Shown here: in pieces, positions 23,838-35,734 of the stretch | Numbering within the stretch: position 1 is the first letter of the stretch | Layout: every line of letters begins with the position of its first letter | Origin: Lycium barbarum | Lineage: Eukaryota; Streptophyta; Magnoliopsida; Solanales; Solanaceae | Assembly: GCF_019175385.1 (NCBI RefSeq) | Contig: NC_083339.1 | Location: forward strand, 82,200,120 to 82,264,119 | Direction of reading: 5' to 3' | Length of the DNA: 64,000 bases | Notes under the pieces: generated by a model | What the model saw: the letters and a program-made list of their open reading frames with translations, nothing else | What the model was told of the DNA's origin: nothing | The model's database searches: none | Made by a program: the position numbers and the translations under genes

Positions 23838-25681
23838 TCTGAATAGAAATAGGACATAATGGTAGAGTAGTCGTTAAGGCAGCAAGCGACCATGCTCACA
23901 CTGAAAACTCGAGAATAAGGCTGAAGCGACTATCAACCACGTGTAACGGAAGCGGATGCAACCTGATACTCTTTATTCATAAAGGAATGCAGAAAGGGTA
24001 GGTCAGTACAAAACAACAGTACTAGTAGGCATCATCGGCCGACTAAGCATAGCTAGCATAATTCGGATAATAAAGCAGATAGGCAGATAAACCGACAAGT
24101 ATATATGTGCCAAGTCTTAATATATCAAGTCTGAATCCAATATCACAAGTACAACACCGACACATCTCAAATAAACCATGGTCCAATGCAATGCAATAAT
24201 GTATGGATGCAATGTAATGCCATGCAAATATTGTGTACACGTGTACTCTGGACGGAAATATCGATATCTCGGTAGCACAACCTAGTATGACTCGTGAAGT
24301 CTAAGTGCCACCCGTCTTGGATCTTTGCCCAACAGACAGACCGGACCCTGTATCTTTACCCACGGTGGGTTTTCATGGGCACCACTCTGGGGGACCTACA
24401 GAGTCCATGCACTCACTCAATCTACGATTCCGAAACTAACATCGGATAGCGACCTCTGACGTCACTCAAGTAGAAACCTAGTCCAGCTCATCACAGTGTT
24501 TCATCAAGTATCACCAGTATCTCAACAATATGTCATGAAGAATGAGAGTGCGTGCAATGCATGTATCTACATCAATAATCATACTCAACATCACAAATAC
24601 CAACAGTGGGTACGCCAATAGTATATCCGAATCACAAGTACCAACAGTGGGTATGCCAACGGTATATCCCAATCACAAGTAACAACAGTGGATACGCCAA
24701 CAATATAATAATCAAGATGGAACAGCAGATGCCAATATCTACTAACAACACGTGGCATCAAGCCAACACAATAAAACAATCAATCATAACACAACGGGAT
24801 GGCTAGTCCCAAACACACAATAAGGCCCAACCTAAGATGATATCCATCGCAACTTCATACCCAAAGGTTCGCATGCTTTCTCTGACGATATAATCTAAAT
24901 ATATGCTTCGCTATGCGAAGTCTCACCAAAGTTAAGCCATAACCTACCTGGATAGCCCAATAACAACACCAACAAATCACTCTATCGCCTTCCCGTTCCG
25001 CTGAGCCTCGAGATCAAATAATTCTAACATAATCGAAATCTAGATTATAAATCATGAAGAATGATACTAATATTGCCATCACTCAATTTAGGTCAAAACT
25101 AACCCTAGAGTTTGGGGAAACGTGCCCACAAGGTCAAAGTGGGAAATTCGGAAGCAAAATATCAAATTAAGCACTAGGTGATCATAACCCAACCACTAAT
25201 TGCTAAATTAACTCATAGATTTACCCAATTTCGAATTTGAACCGAAACCCCCAATTTGTGTATAAACCCTAACTCTTTGATTCCAAAAATCAACACAAAT
25301 AATGAGAGATATAACTTTAACAACCTTAGATTTATCAAAATATAGCATAAACCCCCTCAATTTCACTATTAATAAGCCTAGAGAAAATGTTCATCAAAAC
25401 CCACTTTCATCTTTCATTACTAAGGGATTATTAAAGGAAAGGGGGAATCTACGATAAGAAGGATTAATGGAATAGAAGAGGGATAGCAAGATTTACCTCC
25501 AAGAGAATTCCTAAAATATCTCCAAGAACAATTCCCCAAAGCTCTAATTTCGACGCGGAAATAAATGAGAGTCTAAAGGCTTATTTAAGTCACACTTTAT
25601 GAAATAACAGGCCCCTTACCGTCACGGCAGTAATGGGGCCGCAACAGAGAAGCTGCTACAGCGCCCCCAGGCCGCCCCAGC
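23838..25681 (-). mobile_element. C 3' LTR, part 2
   Basis: Continues C's LTR after B and aligns with 62176-62754 (TCTGAATAGAAATAGGACAT at both). It runs to the CCAGC duplication at 25677-25681, where D entered. It contains CAGTAC/GTACT near 24010, a weak version of the hairpin seen in other LTRs. No coding sequence. Confidence 0.8.
24592..24714. repeat. Three 41-bp tandem units in C LTR
   Basis: Units start at 24592, 24633 and 24674 with CACAAGTACCAACAGTGGGT and a following TACGCCAA..GTATATCC segment. The last unit is partial. Confidence 0.85.
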
Positions 25682-28457
25682 TGTCACGACCCAACCCCAT
25701 GGGCCATGACTAGTGCCCAAGCTGGACACTCATATACGTACCTGTTAGGTATAGTCAAACCGAATCTATGAAACAATATGGAAACTTGCATAAGAACTCC
25801 AAAGGTTCATAACGTCATCATATATATACATACTCGGATAACCTGTCTCCTGAGGAGTCACAACTAATCAAAACATAATATGATACTCAAGCCGACAAGG
25901 CTGCCACTACATATCAATATCATACGCAAGCCGACAAGGCTGCCACTACATAACAATCTCCATAGCACATCGTATAGACACAGCTGAACAAACTTATACA
26001 CAACCCACACATATGTCTACAGACCTCTAAGAGTATCGATAGTGAAATATGACAGGACAGGGCCCCTCCGTACCCCTGGATAAACATATATATACATCAA
26101 AAGATCTGTACCAAAAGTCTAGGCTCCGGAACAATGGAGCTCTCCGAGACAACAGAGTGGAAATCCTAAACTGGAGGATAACCAAATCGAGTATCTGTAC
26201 CTGCGGGCATGAAACGCAGCCCCCCGGAGAAAGGGGGTCAGTACGAGATATGTACTGAGTATATAAAGCATGAAATACAATAAAGAGGATCATGACTGAA
26301 ATAGGGATCACAGGAGACAGGTATGACGTTAAAAATACCAATACACTTGCCTTATGCAATGTAAATCATGCATATCAATATCATGTATCATACCCGGCCC
26401 ATTATGGGACTCGGTGAACAAAGTCATCATATACCACCCTTAGCGCCATAATCACATCATCATATCATCATATCATCACATCATCATATCATCATCATAT
26501 ATATATATATATCGTACCCGTCCCTCTAGTGAGGGACTCGGTGAACAATGCAGTGAAACTGTGCACGAAAACATACCCGGCCCGGGACTCGGTGAAAAAT
26601 ATATTGAGGCATGCACGAGCAGAGTAGTGAGCTACCATATGTAAACTAAATTATATTTGAGACTCAATAGAATATTTAAACGAACTATCATTTGGAAGTC
26701 AAGACAATAATCACATCAAGTACCCTTCCAATGTCACTATGGAATATATCAAATAGAACTTCAGAAATCATAGATACGTATCAAGACACAATGAAATAAC
26801 TTCTGGAAATCAAGAACATTAGCCATCCTAGTGGCTCTAAGAATAGGAGCTTCTTTGGAGTCATATATACGTCGTCTGTTTGTTTCATAAAGATCATGCC
26901 AAAAAGAAGGAAGGGTTAGCTTCACATACCTTGTCTGCTTCTTAAGCTAATCCAAACCTAAGTCTCGGGCTTCCCAAGATCTACAACAATGTCTGTAACT
27001 ACCAAACATTAGCTAAAGGTACTTAGGAATCCAACCCTAATCTAGCACGTCATTTATAGAAATTCGGACAACATTTCTCCTAAAAACTTAACAATCCTCG
27101 AGATTCCAATTTAGCCAAACATCAATCAAAATACCAACAACAACAAAACCAACAATTTCATATCAAACTAGAATTAAATCCATTCTTAAATCACTTCCAA
27201 AATAGCCCAATATACATTCGTATACCAATGCTTGTATACACTTATTTATTTTCGTATATCTATAGTATAACAACAAACACAACAACAACAACAACTACAG
27301 CCAATCCCACGATATTCCAGCCCACAAAACAATTCATAACAACCACCAAACAGCCCCAAAATATTGTCACAAAACAGCCACGAAAAGCATATAAAAACAG
27401 CCCGGTATACGCTTTGTATATGATATCTTCATACACTTTATTCTCCCAAATTCAACAACAGCAACTTGTCAACAACATCAACAACATCAACAATTATTAT
27501 ACATCATAACTCAGCTAATTCCATCCATTTAATCCAACTAAAACAGCCCCCGATCCATAAATCTCAACAAAACATCAAACGAATTTTTAACGCTATTTTC
27601 TCCGTTATAATCCGTTAAAACTCTAAATAAACTTATTAACAATGAAAAAGGGAGCTTAATCTTACCTTAAGTATGCAGAAACCACGTCAACACTCTTCTT
27701 CTTGGCTAATTTTTAGCTCAAATTGAAGGCAACGCAACGTACAACACTTTTCTCTTCATGAGCTTCGGGATTCGGGGCTCAGATTGTGATCAAAATTTGG
27801 TTTCTCTCTCTAAAAGCTCTCTTCCCTCTCTCTAGAATTTTCTGGATTTTTTTGGTATGAAGATGAGGAAGATAAACTGAAAATTTCCCTTAAATAGCAA
27901 GGGAAATGGGCCTGACCCGACTTGGAATCGGGTTGGGCCCATTTCACTGCCCAGCTTGACCTTTCTTCCTTAAAATGTCCATAACTCTTTATCCCGATGT
28001 CACATACAGTCCCAAGACCTATGGTTGGAAAGGTATTTCAATTATCTACAACTTTCATTTTAGGATTTTCCCAAATTCCCAAATAATGATGGGCTTATGG
28101 CCTCCCGAAGTCAGATCACCCGAAAACGTAACTTAAAAACATCTTTTTGGAGGGCTGACACTTGGATTTGGCTCAAGGGTCCTTCTTGAGTTGTGTTTAA
28201 CTACACATATATTGTCCATATAACTTATCATATGTCCTTTATAAAAATCCCATCATGTGGGCCCCACCTCTGCTTACGGTTACGAGGGCTATATATCTTT
28301 TAACATATTATTCCAATCGTATTGTACGAATTCCAAATATCATACTCATGCTACTACAGTAGAATTTCGTTCTTTATACTTGTGATATTTGCTCCTCCTC
28401 GAGCTCACATTAAGCCGTCTGTAGCCTTAGTAACACAAAATTTTCTGGGGTGTAACA
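25682..28457 (-). mobile_element. D 3' LTR
   Basis: TGTCACGACCC to GGGTGTAACA. Minus-strand signals: donor-like AAGGTAAGATTAAG (GT at 27664-27665) and AAGGTATGTGAAGC (GT at 26928-26929), and the hairpin pair TCAGTAC/GTACTGA (26238-26258) next to CCCCC/GGGGG. A duplication of a GCCGACAAGGCTGCCACTAC segment (25893-25950) is absent from the 5' LTR. Confidence 0.88.
26440..26512. repeat. (ATCATCATATC)n and (AT)n in D 3' LTR
   Basis: Short ATC-rich tandem units followed by an AT run. The counterpart in the 5' LTR is at 52788-52850 with different unit and run counts. Confidence 0.8.
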
Positions 28458-28459
28458 TC

Positions 28460-28472
28460 CTTCCCCCCTTTG
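28460..28472 (-). other. Polypurine tract of D
   Basis: CTTCCCCCCTTTG on the plus strand, two bases inside the 3' LTR. The adjoining GGAACATTCGTCCTCGAATG is the inverted counterpart of the GAACATTCG motif beside A's and E's tracts. Confidence 0.8.
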
Positions 28473-29432
28473 GAACATTCGTCCTCGAATGTTAAACTAA
28501 TTCTGTACTTCCAATACTTCCTTAAAGGTTCTTTTACTGAATTATGCCCTGCACATGGCTCCTTCATTGGTCGATCCCTTCAGTTTATTATAACGCATTC
28601 CAGATCTCTAAGTAACCATTCCCATAATATTTGTTCTTGCTCTTGCCTCTCGAGGTGATAATTCCACGCCGTTGTCTTTACTCTCCTTTTCATTTCACAG
28701 TTGGTTGACAATTGTATTGCGAGCTCTTCCGCTGAAATCTTACTCTCTCCTGGTGCACGTAGTCTTAACTCGACTCTTTATTCTTCTATAGTTACTCCTT
28801 TAAGACGTGTCGTTCACTTCATCTTACCTCTCACGCGTAGACGTCCCTCGTCAATTTATTAGACTTTACAATCCCTGGAGTATTTCATGCCTCTGGTAAC
28901 CTGTAGACCCTTCGCAGACTCTACGAATAAGACGAAATTTCCCTTGGTGTAACATTATTTTACTTCAATAACCTTACATTGCTCCGCTGTTACGGTCCAT
29001 CTTCTGGAATCTTCAGCATCATGTATCACTCCTCGACTTTCTTTTTAAAAGATTTTATCTGTCACTTTGCCTTTAGCTCTTAATCTTGATCTTTAGAGTT
29101 GGCTATCAAGTAGCGCTGGGGCTCCCTCATATTATAACTTTACATAGCTGCTCTGTGGCCTGTCTATTATTAACTGGTATAATTCTGAAAGAATTTTTTA
29201 TTTGACCTGTAAATTCACTGCCATCCAGTAACCAGCTTGTTCTGATCGTCTCGCTTAAACTATTTCGCAATTTCCCTTAATCTAACTTGTAACACTTTAG
29301 GCATATTATCTCGTGTCGTTTCTTTATTTTTAATTCAAACCCTTCTATTGCCTCTTTACTAAGATTTTGCTCTTAGTTTTTGTATCACACATTATGTTGC
29401 AATATTTACAAGAATGAGCGAAGGTGCTCAAA
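28473..29432 (-). other. D interior, piece 1 (non-coding)
   Basis: Pyrimidine-rich on the plus strand, with frequent stops in all frames and no recognised domain. It ends with the TCAAA duplication (29428-29432) of F. Confidence 0.6.
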
Positions 29433-29802
29433 TGTCACGACCCAGCCTCGTGGGCCATGACTGGTGCCCGACCTGGGCACCCGTATACCGACCTGTTACA
29501 TATAACATCAAACTGAAACTACGATAATACGGAAACTTATAAAGGAACTCCAAAGTTCGTAACATCATCATATATATATATACTTCCAAATCAACGGTAT
29601 CCTGAGGAGTCACAACTAATCATATCATGAAATAATATGCAAGCCGACAAGGCTGCTACTAGAGACGAACATCATACCACAGCACATCATATAGACACAG
29701 CTGAACAGAACCCATACACAACCCACACATATGTCTACAGACTTGTAAGAGTACGAATAGCGAAATATGATGGGACAGGGCCCCGTCGTACCCCTGGATA
29801 GC

Positions 29803-29808
<6 letters not shown>

Positions 29809-29848
<40 letters not shown>

Positions 29849-29862
29849 GTATATATATATCA
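29809..29862. repeat. (AT)n microsatellite in F
   Basis: AT run with two ATGTAT interruptions. Confidence 0.85.
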
Positions 29863-30207
29863 TAAGATTCAAACCAAAAGTCTAGCCTCCAGAACAACGG
29901 AGCTCTCCAAGACAGCAGAAAGGGAGTCTTAAGCTGGCGGATCACCAAAGCAAGAATCTGCACCTGCGGGCATGAAACGCAACCCCCCGAAGAAAGGGGG
30001 TCAGTACGGAATATGTACTGAGCATGTAAAACATGAAATACAGTAAACAGGATCATAACTGAAATAAGGAGTACAGAAAACGAGTACAATAACCAGAATA
30101 CCAAAATGCTTGCCTTTGAACATAAATCATGCATGTCAATATTATATATCATATCCGGCCCATTATGGGACTCGGTGAACATGGTCGCCACCCCGTCTTT
30201 GGCGCCA

Positions 30208-30313
30208 TAACACAGCATACTCCAGAACACAACATAACTCCATAACACAGCATAACTCCGTAACACAGCATAACTCCATAACACAGCATAACACCATAAC
30301 ACAGCATAACACC

Positions 30314-30317
<4 letters not shown>
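30208..30317. repeat. Tandem array of about 17-18 bp in F
   Basis: Roughly six units of ATAACACAGCATAACTCC type, directly followed by an AT run. A's LTR has isolated copies of ACACAGCATAAC near 13190 and 13270. Confidence 0.85.

Positions 30318-30389
<72 letters not shown>
30317..30389. repeat. (AT)n microsatellite in F
   Basis: Pure AT run of about 70 bases, the longest in the window. Its frames give spurious Tyr-Ile open readings. Confidence 0.95.
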
Positions 30390-30391
<2 letters not shown>

Positions 30392-32226
30392 GTACCCGAC
30401 CCTCTAGTGAGGGACTCGGTGAACAATGTAGTGAAATTGTGCACGAATACATATCCTGGCCCGGGACTCAGTGAAAGACATATTGAGGCATGCACGAGCA
30501 GAGTAGTGAGAAACTATATGCAATTTAAAAACATTTTCAAAGAATCAATAGAATAATCAACACGAATTACCATTTGAAAATCAAGACAATAGTCGTATCA
30601 AATAACTTTCGAATGACACTCGGAACATGTCAAACATCCCTTGAATGTTATCATATGTATATCACAAAGCCTTTAGGATCATAGTCATATGTCACTATAG
30701 TATGAAACACCTTATAGACGTCTAGTCACTAGTTATCATGGAGTTCCCAAGATTAGGAACAGATATATATCGACTATTATCCAACGTACAGAAAACTGAA
30801 AAGGGAGGCTCAATCACTTGAGAATTGCAATATCAAGAAGTGAATAAGAATCATAAATATCACTCGAAGTCTATGAATGGAATTACCCCAAAGTTCATAT
30901 CATTCATCACTTAAATATAAGACATGCCAAAAGAAAGAAGGGACAGCTTTACATACCTGTTAGCGGCTATTCATAACTCGTTCGTCTCGTCGCTCTTTCG
31001 GCCTATTTAATATAAGAGTAAAGTTATCGTTAGTAACTATATTTTCTAGTTCACAAATCTATAGCCCATTTCTTATAGAACCTATATTTAAGCTTATATA
31101 TTCTCGTTTAGGTTTTCTATAAGTTAGGGACTTAACGAAAATAGGGCAGCATTTCCCCTATATATTCGCCTAACCTGAATTTCTGATTGTCCTCCTGTCA
31201 ACACAGAAATACCAACAACACAATATATATAAAAAATTCTCCCAATTCAGCCTATAACAATTCTAACAACCCAACAACTTTTCTTAATACATTTCAACCC
31301 ACAATTTCGCATAACAACGATTTTATGCAATTTTCTTCTTCCAATTTCGTCCAATCCAATTTTAATAATTCCACTACAATACTATTAACACAATTACACC
31401 ATAAAACAAGAAAATCTTACCTTAATATTCTCGGAGGAATTTCTACTCTTAATTGCTCTAATTTCGCAATTTCTTCTTCCCCGATTCAATATCCAACGTT
31501 GCTATCACCTCCTTGAAATTGTAAATCATTTGGAATTTGATCAAAATAGGCTATAAAATAATTTTGCTCCATCACCATGGCTGGCCGAGACAACCATGGG
31601 AGAGTTTCTTTCCATTTTTTTTTCTGTTACACCCCGGAAAGTTTGCGTCACCAAGACTGTCGGCGGCTTAGTATGAGCTCAAGGGAGAGCAGAGTTAAAC
31701 AAGAATTAGGGATGAAGATTGTATTATCTGCGTATAAGAGTATTCATGTGACATTTGGAGATCGTATGGAATAAATCAGTTAACAAGTTACCTGATAATA
31801 GCCCTCGTAACCATAAGTTAAGGTGTGGACCACATGTCGGGATTTTATAAAAGACATATGAAAAGATATATGGGTAGTACATGTGAAGTTGAGCAAGTCC
31901 TAAGAAGGACCCATAAGCCAAATATGGACATAAGCGCTCCAAAAGGACGATTTAAGGAAACGTTTTCGGATGATCTAACTTGGAGGGGAAAAAACGGCAT
32001 TATAAGTTTGGAATTTGGGAAAACGGCCAGAAATAAAAGTTGTAGATAATTGAAATAGCTTTCCAACCATAGTTCGTGGGCCCTCACACGATATCGGGAT
32101 AAAGCGTTATGACCTTTTTACGGAACGAAGGTCCAGTCAGAAAGTTTAACTCTGTGCAAACGCGCCCAAAAGGGGCGCGAACGGGCAGAAGGATTTTTTG
32201 TCGGTTCTGGGTATAACCCAGAACCT

Positions 32227-32234
32227 TATATAAA
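32227..32234 (+). promoter_or_regulatory. TATA box of LTR G
   Basis: TATATAAA followed by GGGTTAAACCCCCC, the same arrangement as in K1. Confidence 0.6.
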
Positions 32235-33281
32235 GGGTTAAACCCCCCATTTTTCAGCCAAACCCACCCAAATACACCCCAATTCTCTGGAAAGTTCCCT
32301 AACAATTCCACACCCACTTGTAGCTTAAACCAAGTATAATTTTCAAATTCCAGTCCGAGTAGCGTATAGTTTTCGTTGCAAAATCATATAGCGGAGTGTG
32401 GTGGCCTAAACTTAGCGTGGAAAAGTGAAGATAAAGAAATATTAAAGGGAGAAAGGTATGAATCTTTTTCTATTTGTGTTAATAACGGTTTATTTACGAC
32501 GAAAGTGTGATTAAATGATTGTATACTGAGTTGGTTATTTGTGAAAGTTGGAAAACAACGTGTGGACTGTCCTATGGAATATTTTTGAGTTGGAAGTATT
32601 ATTATTAATGTTGGTATTGTGATTGTGTTGTTGGTTGTTGAATTGAAAATTCGGGCTAGGCATATAAACATGGGAGATGCTGCCCGATTTTCTGCAGAAT
32701 ATAGAATAGTAAAAATTTGAAACTCGGAATAAGCGTGTGATATGGAGACTAATGTAGTGCTAATCCTCTCGAATGTAGATTTACGAGCTTGGACGAATAA
32801 GCGTAGCTAATAGGAGGTTGAACAGGTATGTAAGGCTTACCCTTTCTTTCTTTGGCATGTCCTAGAGCTAAGTAAGATATGACACACACCTTGGGGTAAC
32901 TCTATTCTTTAATTCCGAGCTTGTTTATGATTCTTATTCGCTTCTTGATATGAGCATGCTTAGTATGGTCGAGCTTATTGTATGATGGAATGACGAGCAA
33001 AGCATAAAGAGTTTCTGTTTCTAAAAGGGTCCTATAAGGATTGATGCCCTTAACTTTCATACGCTAACTCGGATTGCTTTGAAACGTTCATAAAGGTTTC
33101 TGTAATGAATAACGTCCATAACTTTCTTACGCTAACTCGGCTTGACTCGAGACGTGTTTATGATCCTTCAAGTGTCGATTAGTGTACTTACCTATTGAGT
33201 CCTAAAAATTGACTTATACGCATATGGTTTTACTAATGATTTCGAGGAAATTGGTTTTATACTAAAGGAAACATAAAGTTA

Positions 33282-33648
33282 GACTTACAAAACCACTCCA
33301 AAAGGGGTGCGAGATTTTACTATTTAGACTTTCAAAACCACTCCGAAGGGGGTGCGAGATTTTACTATTTAGACTTACAAAACCACTCCGAAGGGGGTGC
33401 GAGATTTTACTATTTAGACTTTCAAAACCACTCCGAAGGGGGTGCGAGATTTTACTATTTAGACATTAAAAACCACTCCGAAGGGGGTGCGAGATTTTAC
33501 TATTTAGACATTAAAAACCACTCCGAAGGAGGTGCGAGATTTTACTATTTAGACTTTCAAAACCACTCCGAAGGGGGTGCGAGATTTTACTATTTAGACT
33601 TTCAAAACCACTTCGAAGGGGGTGCGAGATTTTACTATTAGACTTTCC
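33282..33648 (+). repeat. 45-bp tandem array in G (8 units)
   Basis: Exact 45-base spacing, with units anchored at 33291, 33336, 33381, 33426, 33471, 33516, 33561 and 33606. Each contains CACTCCGAAGGGGGTG, which folds as a 6-bp stem with a GAAG loop, then GCGAGATTTTACTATTTAGAC. Units differ at few sites, so expansion was recent. A single reverse unit is in J near 63905-63930. Confidence 0.95.
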
Positions 33649-33653
33649 AAACC

Positions 33654-34020
33654 AGCCCGAAGGGGCCATCATTATTATTAAGCCGGAAGCGGCTGCCCGT
33701 AGAGGCCATCATTATTATTAAGCCGGAAGCGGCTGCCCGAAGGGGCCATCATTATTATTAAGCCAGAAATGACTGCCCGAAGGGGCCATCATTATTATTA
33801 AGCCGGAAGCTGCTGCCCGAAGGGCCCATCATTATTATTAAGCCGGAAGCGGCTGCCCGAAGGGGCCATCATTGTTATTAAGCCGGAAGCGGCTGCCCGA
33901 AGGGGCCATCATTGTTATTAAGCCGGAAGTGGCTGCCCGAAGGGGCCATCATTGTTATTAAGCTGGAAGCGGCTGCCCGAAGGGGCCATCATTATTATGC
34001 CGGAAGCAGCCGTCCGAAGG
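33654..34020 (+). repeat. 40-bp tandem array in G (about 9 units)
   Basis: 40-base spacing from 33661 to 33981. Each unit has GCCCGAAGGGGC and AGCCGGAAGCGGCT, two perfect short hairpins that both have GAAG loops, separated by CATCATTATTATTA. J carries four to five reverse copies (63447-63605). Confidence 0.95.
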
Positions 34021-35198
34021 GACCATTTTGTTAACATGTCGGAAGCGGCACGTGTGTTAGATTGCATTATTTACTTAAAGAATGTGTGTTAGATTGCATT
34101 ATTTACTTAAAGAATGTTTGTTGGATTGCATTATTTATTTAAAGATTGTTTTGAGACCTCGTGTATACATTTATGTTTCTTCCAGCGAAGGCTGCAGGTA
34201 TTGAGTTTGATTGTGATTTCTTCTCTCCTAAATCAAGTTATGGTTATGATTTGTTACCACCTTACATACTCAGTACATTTTCCGTACTGACGTCCTTTTT
34301 CCTGGGGACGCTGCGTTCATGCCCGCAGCCCCAGATTGTTTGGCAGGTTGAGTATACAACTAGGATGCTCTGACATCTGCTGGGATTGGCAAGTTCCACC
34401 TCATCCTGGAGCTGTGTTGAGTCATGTCTAGATATGCGTGATTATGGGTATGTTGGGGCCCTGTCCTGACTCATAATGTTCAGTTCACTTCTTAGAGACT
34501 TCTGCAGACAGTGTCCTGTGGTATGTTTCTCGAGATGTCGACAAAACGATGTCAGGCGAATCAATTGTAGATTTTAAAAGAGTATGTATTTTAGATGATT
34601 TCAATTGGTTTAAAGTACTTAATTGATTGAAAGTTTTCATAATCATTATAAGAAAAATGACCTCTATTTGGAAAAGTTTCATGTTTTTAAAAGTTTTTGA
34701 AATGACAGGTTTTGATAGAGCGAATGTCTAAGGGTTCGCTCGACTCTGATGAGAGTCGGGTGCCCGTCATGTCCTACCATTGCTAGGGTGTGACATTTTC
34801 AACTTAAACTTGTGAAAATGAGTTGAATTACTCATCATGCAACATATATATATATGGCACCCATACAATTGACACATGCTCCCTTATATTGACTCACCAT
34901 TTGCTATTTTATTTTAATTTAAAAATTGGGTGGGGCCCACTAGATGATATAATTAATTAACTTTAATTAATTTAATTAATTACTAATTACCATTTAATAA
35001 TCTAATCACAATTAATTAATTCCTAATCTCCAACAATAATATTTTTACACTAAATAAAATTTATAAACAATTTATGTTTTTAATTAAAATTGAAAATTAA
35101 AGGTTTCTACTTTTTGTCCGAAAATAATTCCGCCTTTAACTTGAGTCGATTTGCTTGCGGATCATTCGACGTATAAATATACGGGGTATAACATCAAA

Positions 35199-35734
35199 TT
35201 AGCCCGAGAAATACCTTAGCGTCGTTTCACTAGTCTTTATGCTTTACCTTGCATTCTTCTTTCGTATCTTTCAATGGTATCGGGGCTCAGCTATGGCCAT
35301 ATCCTATTTGTCCTTAGTACTAACTCTATCCCGGTAATTTGGCTCAAACCATTTTGCACCTTTCCTTAATGTGTACAAAATATCACAACCACATTGTTCT
35401 TACTGAATCCTTACTCTTCTTATCAAGTATTCACTTAGTCTCATTCTTAGCATACAAATATTCGTAGGTTGCATAACTATTCTTGTACAAATTGTATAAA
35501 ATATCCAATCTTAGTCATAGACTTTACTTCTCCTGGTTCATTATGATTTACATAACTCATCCGTACTAAAACTCGCTCGTAGCCTATCTTGTCATATTCC
35601 TTTCCCCTCCTTTATTCACCCTTTGATTTTCTCGTATCCTACTATAGGAGATTCTCTACCCCTTCTCCTTACTACTTATAAGTCGGAATATCATTAGCGA
35701 ACAACTCTATTGCTAACATCTTAGCCTCTAACCC
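35199..35734 (-). other. D interior, piece 2 (non-coding)
   Basis: Same pyrimidine-rich, stop-filled character as piece 1. It ends in AACCC (35730-35734), the left target duplication of E. Confidence 0.6.

Larger units (their letters stand above)
31625..34795 (+). mobile_element. G: solo LTR
   Basis: TGTTACACCCC to GGGTGTGACA, 3171 bp, flanked by TTTTC at 31620-31624 and 34796-34800. It inserted into F, whose text continues on the other side. Signals in order: TATA box, donor-like AAAGGTATG (GT at 32456) and AGGTATGTAAGGC (GT at 32826), two tandem arrays, and the hairpin pair TCAGTAC/GTACTGA (34270-34290) abutting CGTCC/GGACG (34291-34310). J at the right end of the window is another member in reverse. 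Confidence 0.92.
29433..35193 (-). mobile_element. F: solo LTR, interrupted by G
   Basis: TGTCACGACCC to GGGGTATAACA, flanked by TCAAA at 29428-29432 and 35194-35198. No interior or second LTR lies between them, so F is a solo LTR of about 2.6 kb once G is removed. Minus-strand signals: donor-like AAGGTAAGATTTTC (GT at 31419-31420) and AGGTATGTAAAGC (GT at 30955-30956), hairpin pair (30001-30021 and the adjoining CCCCC/GGGGG), third hairpin GATGGG/CCCGTC (29769-29787). It is related to D's LTR but diverged. Confidence 0.9.

Noticed and set aside
29625..30495. Long open frame with Tyr-Ile runs in F
   Set aside because: It is made by an (AT)n microsatellite, which has no stops in these frames. 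The flanks are LTR sequence.
33282..34020. CRISPR-like array of repeats
   Set aside because: Units are contiguous 45- and 40-bp tandem copies with no variable spacers, inside a plant LTR.
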